A DNA stretch of 64,000 nucleotides from assembly GCF_019320115.1 (NCBI RefSeq), contig NC_089581.1:72962101-73026100 (forward strand). Reading direction: 5' to 3'. The notes below the pieces were generated by a model. It saw only the letters and a list, made by a program, of their open reading frames with translations. It had not been told where the DNA came from and made no database searches. Positions 56,665 to 64,000 of this stretch are shown in pieces (position 1 is the stretch's first letter; every line of letters begins with the position of its first letter). The position numbers and the translations under genes were made by a program. Origin of the DNA: Miscanthus floridulus. Taxonomy: Eukaryota > Streptophyta > Magnoliopsida > Poales > Poaceae.

Positions 56665-57278
56665 TATGGGACACCTTACATGACATTCACCCCAACGAAC
56701 AGCCAGACAAAACAATATGGCGATGGTCCAATGACGGGGTTTACTCAGCTAAGTCTGCATACTCCATGATGCACTCAGCGTCTACACCGTTCATGGGTCA
56801 CAAACTCATTTGGAAGTCCTGGGCACTGCTGCGGATAAATTTTTTCCTTTGTTTGGCATTCAGACGCCGGCATTGCACTGGGGACAGGAGAGCTAGGCAC
56901 GGGCTGGAAGTCAGGAAGCAGTGCTACCTCTGCGACCAAGGGCGAGAAACCATCGATCACATCCTGGCTGAATGTCCTTTCACTAGAGAGGTCTGGTTCT
57001 TCATCTTCCAAGCCCTGCAACGCCAACTACCGCAACCAACAGCAGCTACAACTCTACGGTGGTGGCGCCGGCTGCGTGCAGTCTACAATGGTGACCAACG
57101 TCGAGGCATCGACTCCCTGTTCGCGCTGGTTTGTTGGCTCATCTGGAAAGAGCGCAACGCACGGTGCTTCAGGGACTCCACCTCATCTGTGAACGAGGTC
57201 CTGCAGTTGGTGAAGGCCGAGGCTGATCGATGGATTGAAGCCGGCGCAAGGGGGCTGGAAGCTTTGGCTCGCCTGTGA
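56665..57278 (+). pseudogene. LINE ORF2: zinc-binding C-terminal domain
   Basis: Continues the ORF2 frame right after the CACTA element: WDTLHDIHPNEQ, WRWSNDGVYSAKSAYSMM, then INFFLCLAFRRRH, QCYLCDQGRETIDHILAECP (the Cys-x2-Cys ... His ... Cys knuckle of the zinc-binding RVT domain) and LVCWLIWKERNARCF. It ends at TGA 57276-57278. No internal stop after 56665. Confidence 0.85.
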
Positions 57279-57435
57279 CATGGAGGATCCTCCAACACAG
57301 AATGTCGTTTACTCTCATAATGTAGCGATATCAAAACACTAACGCGGCCGTGGAACTGACATCTTGTAATGACCAAACTTTATTCTACCTAATACAATGA
57401 TACACATTGCTTGTGCGTATTCGAGAAGAAAAAAA

Positions 57436-57790
57436 GATGTTTCTTGTGCTCAGTCTATCTCTAATATTAGGAGCCAGAAGAAGACGTTTGGGTTTACAAA
57501 AGCATCTCCACAGCCAAGTGAAACACTCATGAATCTGTCTGTGCCCAATTAGGTGAGCGTATTGCTCTTGATGCTGTGAAATCTTGACCCCAGCTATATC
57601 TCCAAATGTGATTTTGATCATTCAGTTGTAACTGCTGCAGAATGGACTGAACTGTGTTGAGTTGATGAAATGCCTCTGCAGAAAGAGGCAAGTTGAATTC
57701 ACTTGTTATAGGATCTTTGGCATAGAAGCTGTGCACTGAAATATTTGTATGCCACTGAATTTTCATTACTAGATGGTGGTAGCTGTCCCC
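57436..57790 (-). pseudogene. Older LINE ORF2, upstream part (minus strand)
   Basis: The minus strand from about 57790 reads FNLPLSAEAFHQLNTVQSIL, HIWRYSWGQDFTASRA and, after stops and frame changes, HECFTWLWRCFCKPKRLLLA and RDRLSTRN. This is the segment immediately N-terminal to the part found at 55285-54913, and the two join at the 13-bp target duplication of the inserted LINE. The older LINE is 5'-truncated near 57790. Confidence 0.75.
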
Positions 57791-58075
57791 TTCTGATTAT
57801 TGTTTGAATAATACTTGCGGTAGCTGTTTCCTATTGATTACTGTTACAATGCTTGTAGATCGGTAGTTTAGATTAGTATTGTGTGAAAAAAGGGACGATG
57901 GGAAGCAGCAACATGCACGCTGGAAGCTTGGAATGTCCATCGCCATGTTGACAACCCCAGTGTTAATGTTGACGGGAAAAAAAAGTGATTTTTAAGTGTA
58001 AAATGATGATGTATTTTTACCCATTATTGTTACAGAAGTAAACAATGTATTTTCGTTTTTGTGTCTTTATATTTT
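57791..58075. other. Unassigned sequence
   Basis: About 285 bp between the older LINE and a CACTA element. AT-rich. No gene seen. Confidence 0.4.
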
Positions 58076-59138
58076 CACTACTACAGAATTGGACATCACT
58101 GCCCGCCTCATCACTGCTGGATTTTGAGAAACCGACAGTGATAGTCCATCACTATCGGTTTTTTATTAAAACCGGCAGTGATAGGACATTGATAGCCTAA
58201 CCGACACTGATATTCGGGTCTTCACTGTCGATTCATATCACTGTCGGTTTTAGCCAAGAACCGATAGTGATATTGGGTCCTCACTGTCAGTTTTAGCTAA
58301 AAACCAATACTGATACTATCACTGTCAGTTCGTGGCTTGAACCGACAGTGATATGCTGCAAGAAAACTTCATAAGTTTCTCATATGATGTCCAATGAAGA
58401 CGAACTTTATATCAAAGCTGTAGTACTCGACGAGATCTACAACTTTGTAGTTCAAACTTTTTACATTTGAGATCGTTGGATGTCCAAATATTTTTATTTA
58501 AAATCATCTATCTAACAAAAATTACATTTGATTTTTAAAATTTAAAATTTCAATTTTTCAAACGACCTTAGATGGAGAAACGCCCAAAACAAAAGTTGTA
58601 GATCTCGAAAAGTTATGAAACTTTATAGTTGACAACTTTTTCATTTAAAATTATTTACTACTTCAAAATACTGATTGAAATTAAATTTTGAAATTTTTGA
58701 AGAACTCTGATTTCTCTTTTTAATCTCTGACTAAAACTTGTGACTAGTCTTTCCGTCTCATACTAACATTAAATTTGATGATTTTTTTATCTAAAATTTT
58801 CTAAAATCATGCTCTATCAATTTATTGTTTTGTTATAGCTATTATTTTATTCATGTTTTCATGTGACTATTTTTTATATATTTGAATTTTGAATTTCAAA
58901 AAATGGTAATTTCAAACGTTATTTTGGAACACTAAATGATTTCAACTGAAAAAGTCATGAACATAGAAGTTGTAGAACTTATCAAGATTTATAACTTTTA
59001 TTTTGGTCATTTCTTCATCCTATAAAGTAGTAGTAACATTGTTCACAAATATTACATATCCCTTTTATAGTTTTTCATTGTGAACAATGTTACTATTACT
59101 ATGTTGGATGAGTAAATGATCAAATGACCAAAATAGAA

Positions 59139-59700
59139 GTTGTAGATCTCGGAAAGTTATAAAACTTTGTAGTTGACAACTTTTTTATTTGAAATTATCT
59201 TGTCAAGGAAAACTACGTTTGAATTTCTAATATTTAAAATTCAAATTTTATAAATGACCTTGAACGGAGAAACTACCAAATTGAAAGTTGTAGATCCCAA
59301 AACGTTATGAAACATTGTAGTTGACAACTTTTTGATTTGAAATCATCTTGTCAAGAAAAACTATGTTTGAATTTCTAAAAAATTTAAATTTAAATTTTTT
59401 AAACGATCATGGATGGACACACAGCGAAAACAAAAGTTGTAGATTTTGAAAAGTTACGAAACTTTGTAGTTGACAACTTTTTAATTTAAAATAATCTTGT
59501 CATGGAAAACTACATTTGAATTTCTTAAATTTAAAATTCAAATTTTGTAAACGACCTCGGATGAAGAAACTATCAAAATAAAAGTTGTAGATCTCGAAAA
59601 GTTATAAAACTTTGTAGTTGACAAGTTTGTCATTTGAATTCGTTTAGAGTCCCAAAAACTCATTTCAAAATTAGATAAATATAAAATGGCTAGGACGAAA
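59139..59700. repeat. Tandem repeats of 148-149 bp inside the CACTA element
   Basis: Four consecutive copies begin with GTTGTAGAT at 59139, 59287, 59436 and 59584. Each contains AAACTTTGTAGTTGACAAC and TTTGAATTTCT-like words. A fifth, more distant copy starts at 58595. Inverted pieces of the same words lie at 58430-58460. Confidence 0.85.
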
Positions 59701-59727
59701 ATCTTATTTGGACACAAACAGCTTTCA

Positions 59728-59790
59728 GGTGGAGTAGTTAGGGGCCAAATACGCGAAGCAGGAGGTCAGGGGTTCGATCGCTGGTGGCCG
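59728..59790 (+). other. Second tRNA-like stretch inside the CACTA element
   Basis: GGTGGAGTAGTTAGGGG (59728-59744) and GGTTCGATCGC (59771-59781) lie in A/B-box-like order and spacing. The B-box match is good, the A-box match weak. The sequence differs from the stretch in the 646-bp element, though the arrangement is the same. Confidence 0.35.
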
Positions 59791-60056
59791 CGAAGCGCGC
59801 ATTTTTCACACGAAAAATCGCGTGACTTGTGACTTGCGACATGGTGGCGAGACCTCTCCCGGTATTAATTTTTTTTTTCTATTTTTCAGTGTATTTTTTT
59901 GCTTTCCATATCACTGCCGGTTTCACATCAGTGTCGGTTTATAAGAACTGACAGTGATGTCAACCCCCATCACTACCGGTATGTCACTGTCGGTTCAAAA
60001 TCCGGTAGTGAAGGGGGTTTTTGAACCGATAATAATGTCTAAGATCTGGAGTAGTG

Positions 60057-60608
60057 TTTATTCAAGTACTTAACATCAGTTCAAGAACTCACGGACAATA
60101 CTAACAATAATATATCATCTTGTGAACTAGATCCCCAAATTTGAAGTACCCCTACTTTGAAATTGATTGTTCAAATAGTAATTCTATGATTATAGACTGT
60201 ATCATAGACATTACTACAAATGTTACAAATTTACGACGCTATATGATGGTACCATATTTTTACTCTCCTATAATAGGCTGCTGACCTGTCAACTGTTCAT
60301 AAATTTGCTGTTGCCTACAAGTTGTGACCACAGTTTTACTACCAAAATGGCAAACCTACCAACAAAGCGAGTGGGTAACCTGACAATAAAGCACCACATC
60401 TTTCTAGGATTTCTGTTTGTGAGTAGAAGTTACTACCATGACACATGCCGGAAAATTTTAGCACCGCACATGGGTAACATGACAACAAAGCAACACATCT
60501 TTTTAGGAGCTGGAATTGGGTGGTCGAGCAATGCCAAACAGATCCTAACACTAAAATAACCATAACAAACGACATATATTCATGCGACAAAGGTAGCAGA
60601 TCTCATCA
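60057..60608. other. Region between CACTA element and MATE last exon
   Basis: Would be the 3' UTR and flank of the MATE gene. Contains a 37-bp imperfect direct repeat (60373 and 60472). No protein family seen in the open frame 60305-60559. Confidence 0.45.
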
Positions 60609-61991
60609 CTATGCCTGCACTGATGAACCGAGGACCCTGTGCTTGGCCTTGATAGCCTAAATTTGGGACCATGAGAACACATCAGTTAAGCTGAACGCTC
60701 ATACGAATAGTAAAAACCTTGCAGCTGAATTTTTACTTACTTCGTTCTCCCAATCTATGTGCAGTGTAATCCACAGGAGCAACGCTAGTTTGCTGATGCT
60801 TCCACACACAATGCCAAGCCAAAGACCCTGTGAAGAAACAGAACAATAATTCAGATCGGGAGGCTTCAGAGTAAGACAACTATCACTGTCATGAGTAAGT
60901 GAAAGCGACTGTTACACAACAATTGGTAGGGCAGAGGAGAAAGGTACTAGAGACATTGTACCATTCCATTTAGATGGAACACAAACGCAAGCAACACCCC
61001 TGTTGGAATGCCAACCAGGTAAAAGGCGCCGAGGTTAACGCGAGCTCCAATTTTCTGTTTGCCACATCCTATGATTACCCCTGGAAAGTTACCAAAAAAT
61101 ACACATCAAATTATATGTCTCTAAAGTGCCAAATTAAATAATCTTACTGTTACTATACCTTCACGTTAATTCTTATTCGACATGCTAAAAAAACAGATAG
61201 AACATAGAATCGTCTCACAAAAATTTTAAAAAAAATCTTGCCTTCAATTCTGTAGGCTCAGATCATGAAAAATAGGCACTAAATCTATCTTGCTTTCTAA
61301 AAAGTTATACACTTTTTAATTACAAAAGTAATATGAAATGATCACTAAGATCCTCTTTGCAACTGCTCCAAATAACTCTGGTTCCTTGCTATATTCCGCG
61401 GAGTAGTCAAAGCAAGTAAAGCTAAAATAGTGGCCGGATTCAGCGGCTCTATGAAAAACATGAGCACATGAGCACGGAAACAACTATTTATGTAGGTAAG
61501 AGTGTGTCTAGGACCTAAAATTTAATATTAGTAAAATAAAGAATAAGTGTTTCAAATAAGAAGTAAAATAGTACTATAGTTTCAACTTAAAACGGTTTTA
61601 ACTGAATGATGTAGTACTAGTAATTGATGTTTGTGGTTTTTATGATTTGAGCAAATTGTGTCCTAGTAAATGATAATTTTTCTTCTTCAATTTTAATCGA
61701 GGAAGTACAGTATTATTAGACGAGATGTCTCCAAAACATATCAACCATTGAATTCGTTTTCAGACCTGAAAGAGAACCATTAAGGCCATCGACGAAGAAG
61801 GAAACAGCAAGGATGGGAAGCATCCTGGCGATTCATGCCACCACATCCTTGTCGCTACTGGTTGCATATCCCCAAATGTTGCGCAGGAGAATCATGATGC
61901 TTGCCAACACCACCCCTCCACACAAGGTCATACACACCACAACTCGCACGGCTAGCCTTGCTGATTCAGGCTGCCCTGCACCGAGTCCATT
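60609..61991 (-). pseudogene. MATE (detoxification) efflux transporter, C-terminal half, broken
   Basis: Four exons on the minus strand: 61991-61766, 61080-60962, 60827-60741, 60656-60609, with GT...AG introns and matching phases. They encode the MATE C-terminal half: LGAGQPESARLAVRVVV, LRNIWGYATSS, ARMLPILAVSFFVDGLNGSL, then GCGKQKIGARVNLGAFYLVG, GLWLGIVCGSISKLALLLW and a short tail ending at TAG 60609-60611. MATE proteins are 12-helix proton- or sodium-coupled exporters of metabolites and xenobiotics. The upstream exons are missing: a CACTA-family remnant starts at the exon edge. An in-frame TGA (61833-61835) lies between VVA and IARM. Pseudogene. Family assignment is firm from the conserved order. 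Confidence 0.85.
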
Positions 61992-62150
61992 AAAGGGTGG
62001 CTTTTAGTCCTAGTTGGTGTTACCAACCGGGATAAAAGGGCTTTTGGTGCATATGAAATTTAGACCCGGGACTAATGCTCAGATTAGTCCCGAACCTCAA
62101 CACAAGAGACACTAAAAGTGCGAAACGAAAGTCGTTTCTCTACTGATGAT
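61992..62150. mobile_element. CACTA-family remnant (tagtcccggttgg type)
   Basis: TTTTAGTCCTAGTTGGTGTT and ACCAACCGGGATAAAAG form the hairpin word of the 646-bp element. The right end GTTTCTCTACTGATG (62134-62148) is a decayed form of its TTTCTCTACTAGTG terminus. The left terminus is not recognisable, and the element abuts the broken MATE exon. Confidence 0.6.
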
Positions 62151-62544
62151 CTTTCCTTTTGAGAAAGCTTATTAAAAGTCATACTAGCTAGGGACTCCAG
62201 CTACCTATTCGGAACAGCAGAGACACCACGCCAGGTCTGCTAGCCACTCTCATCACTGGAGCACATGACTGCTGGAGTACAAAAGAAGCTACATGATCAT
62301 GATGTTAGAGCAAGGCTGGTTCACCGACTCCTTTAGTCCTTGATAACAAAGCCACTGAATCAAGTAATGAACTCTCTGCTTCATGTTGTCTCTGTCCTTT
62401 AAGCAAATCTGTGTCTATCTACATGTGCAGAAATTTGATAGTCGTTCTGAATCACCACACATCTGGATTAGAGAGAAAGTGCTTTTCGATCGCCATCTTG
62501 TTCATGTTCTTTCACATAGCACAACCTACAAAAAATAAAGAATA
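62151..62544. other. Unassigned sequence
   Basis: About 390 bp. I looked for upstream MATE exons on the minus strand and found none. No other feature seen. Confidence 0.4.
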
Positions 62545-62808
62545 TACGCCATCCTTCTAAAAAAAATCCAAATCTAAGTTTAGAATCAGTAGGATTTTCT
62601 TAACTTTAACCAAATATATAGAAAATAATGTTAGTATGTATTTCTTTAAATAGGTTTATTAATAAAATATATTTCATAATTAATCTAATAAGTATTTATT
62701 TGGTATCATAAATATTTGTATTTTTTATATAGATTTGATTAAATTTAAAATTATCTGACATATTGAAAAGTGAGAATTATATTCATTTTAGTATAGAAAG
62801 AATACTTA
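62545..62808. mobile_element. Stowaway-like miniature element, decayed
   Basis: About 264 bp with the typical layout of grass Stowaway elements: near-inverted ends (TACGCCATCCTTCT and AGAAAGAATACTTA) and an interior with TTAACCAAATATATAGAAAA, AAATATATTTCATAATTAAT and ATAAATATTTGTATTTTTTA. The CTCCCTC terminus is badly eroded, so the call rests on the interior pattern. Confidence 0.5.
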
Positions 62809-63021
62809 AGTGTTAACACTCAAAATTGTCCACGAATAAAGTTGTATAGTCTACTAAAAGCACAGTAAAGACCCGCAAAAAAAAGCACAATAAAGATGAA
62901 GCAATAAATGGTGGTCCCCAGAGAATTTATACGAGGAGTGCAATAGACTGAACGTGCAAAGTATATAAAACAAGATGGATATACTGTCTATCTCTAGGAG
63001 TTCAAGCTAATCAGGAATATA

Positions 63022-63154
63022 GGCCCCGTTCATTTTGCTGAAAAAAAAAACAAACCGAAACACTGTACCGACTGATTTGTTGTGAGAGAAAAACACTGTT
63101 TCGGCTGAAAAAACAAGCTAAAAAATACGGATTATAAGAGAAGCGATCAGTGCC
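63022..63154. mobile_element. hAT-type miniature element
   Basis: GGCCCCGTTCATTTTGCTGA at the left and GAGAAGCGATCAGTGCC at the right are imperfect inverted ends. The interior has CCGAAACACTGTACCGACTG and TTTGTTGTGAGAGAAAAACA, shared in reverse with 51180-51230. No coding capacity. Confidence 0.6.
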
Positions 63155-63159
63155 ATAAT

Positions 63160-63614
63160 CTGAAGCTGATGGTACAAGCATTACGTCGCGGTAATCCTTA
63201 TTTCTTTGATCAAATCATTTAACCAGTGTTCGGTAAGGACATGCACGTTACGTTGTCAGCATCAAGACTACTCCGTAGTATGAAGCAGCATGAACTCGTC
63301 AATCGGCAAAACTATGAGGTTGCTTCAGTTGATAGTTGCTGACGATTCCAATGATGAACCAGAGGGATGACAGGGGCAGGCTGCCCCTGTCGGGCAGATA
63401 TATACACACGATGCGTGTTATGCAGGTCAAAATGCAAATGAAAGGGTGCGGGTCGGTGCAAACCTCTTCCTGCCCCTCTGCCCCCATTTGATTTTTTTAT
63501 CGGTATGAATTGGGCGTCGTGGATGCTCCTTTGCTGGGCCACGATATCAACCCAACAACTCATGCTCCTTCATTTCTCAAAAAAAAAAAAAAACTGTCTA
63601 TCCACTTATTCCTA
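63160..63614. other. Unassigned sequence
   Basis: About 450 bp with no gene seen. A (A)n run at 63580-63593 may be the end of a retroposed fragment. Frames at 63299-63563 have no family resemblance. Confidence 0.35.
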
Positions 63615-64000
63615 TCCACTTGTTCCTCTTTGAATCGCTCTTATCCACTCGCCTGCCGTCTTTGAGCGAACGGCCGCTAGCCCTCCGAGGCGCACCGCTT
63701 GGCCACTGGCCTTGCCAGGCACAGAGCGCAGCCGCCTCTAAGTCGCGGCGCTCGGCGGCCGTCCCTACCAGGCACGGCGCACTGCTGCCCTCTCCAAGTC
63801 GCGCGGCCGCAGCCTCCCCGCCGCTCGTGCGGCCGATGCCTCCCTTCCATAACGTGCAGCCACTGCCATTGGCTCGCCGCCTACAAACACCGCCGGGCTA
63901 CTGCCTCCGGTGAACACCACACACCGACGAACCTCCATTCTACCTAGCAGAAGGAGATATTGCGTTGAAAGTGCATGTTGCAAGAGTATGTTTCAATTGT
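63615..64000. repeat. GC-rich element end, continuing beyond the window
   Basis: GC-rich block (63640-63900) followed by AGTGCATGTTGCAAGAGTAT and GTTTCAATTG, the reverse-complement style of the AACAT repeats at 53540-53850. Probably the end of another copy of that unclassified element. Frames in it look like composition artefacts. Confidence 0.4.

Larger units (their letters stand above)
55286..57435 (+). mobile_element. Younger L1-type LINE, 5'-truncated (plus strand)
   Basis: The 5'-truncated ORF2 starts within the RT C-terminal part and runs to TGA at 57276-57278. A 3' UTR ending AATACAATGATACACA, GCGTATTCGAGAAG and an A-run (57428-57435) follows. A 13-bp target duplication flanks it: GACGTTTCTTGCG (55273-55285) and GATGTTTCTTGTG (57436-57448), two mismatches. 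The host LINE frame resumes across this repeat. A CACTA-type element at 56019-56664 is nested in it. Confidence 0.88.
58076..60056. mobile_element. Non-autonomous CACTA element (1981 bp)
   Basis: Starts CACTACTACAGAATTGG and ends GATCTGGAGTAGTG, imperfect inverted repeats beginning CACTACT. Target duplication TTT (58073-58075, 60057-60059). Subterminal zones (58110-58360 and 59910-60040) hold at least a dozen direct and inverted copies of ACCGACAGTGATA, as expected for transposase-binding repeats of this superfamily. The middle contains tandem repeats and another tRNA-like stretch. No transposase frame. Confidence 0.85.

Noticed and set aside
60609..61991. Functional MATE gene
   Set aside because: The N-terminal exons are missing and there is an in-frame TGA at 61833-61835.

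Overview
The window is plant nuclear DNA, almost certainly from a grass and probably a panicoid/Andropogoneae one such as sorghum, sugarcane or Miscanthus. This rests on the Ty3/gypsy and Ty1/copia families present, the CACTA, hAT and Stowaway miniature elements, the L1-type LINEs and a GC-rich intronless thaumatin-like gene. No database search was possible, so the species is an inference. About four fifths of the window is transposable elements. I found one host gene that looks intact (a thaumatin-like protein, 52401-53270), a 3' fragment of a second thaumatin copy, and a broken MATE transporter gene whose exons are too short to stand out as open frames.

Layout. (1) 1-5145: a decayed Tat-type Ty3 element (T1), plus strand. 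Its gag and protease run straight into the last codons of pol, with no reverse transcriptase, RNase H or integrase. (2) 5146 to about 15470: a chromodomain-type Ty3 element (A), minus strand, with a 4.7-kb 3' LTR, gag-pol, and an extra coiled-coil frame (orf0) upstream of gag. It is cut off inside orf0. (3) About 15471-44290: a second element of the same type (B), plus strand. Its 5' LTR is split by (4) a structurally complete Tat element (T2, 16551-32311) with two LTRs and a 5-bp target duplication (CATAG). T2 carries gag, protease, RT, RNase H, a second RNase H and integrase. On the opposite strand it carries a six-exon gene (28887-24930) whose spliced frame is continuous apart from ten nonsense codons. 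(5) 44291-50202: a Ty1/copia element (C) whose 5' LTR begins abruptly where B ends, as if B had landed inside it.

Right arm, 50203-64000. A decayed LTR with an embedded miniature element precedes the thaumatin gene. After the gene come an unclassified repeat, an (AT)n tract, a small TIR element and a duplicated thaumatin 3' end. A LINE-in-LINE nest follows: a minus-strand L1 (54756-55285 and 57436-57790) is split by a plus-strand L1 (55286-57435), which is itself split by a 646-bp CACTA-type element (56019-56664). A 1981-bp non-autonomous CACTA element (58076-60056) follows, then the MATE pseudogene (60609-61991, minus), a CACTA-family remnant, a Stowaway-like and a hAT-like miniature element, and a GC-rich repeat at the edge.

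How the parts relate. The coding capacity is nearly all retroelement replication machinery, and every copy is broken. Most nonsense codons are TAG or TGA, the pattern expected when methylated cytosines decay. I see no convincing new host system. The least conventional features are the spliced antisense gene of T2, orf0 in A and B, peptide segments shared inside the A and B LTRs, and tRNA-like stretches inside two different CACTA elements.
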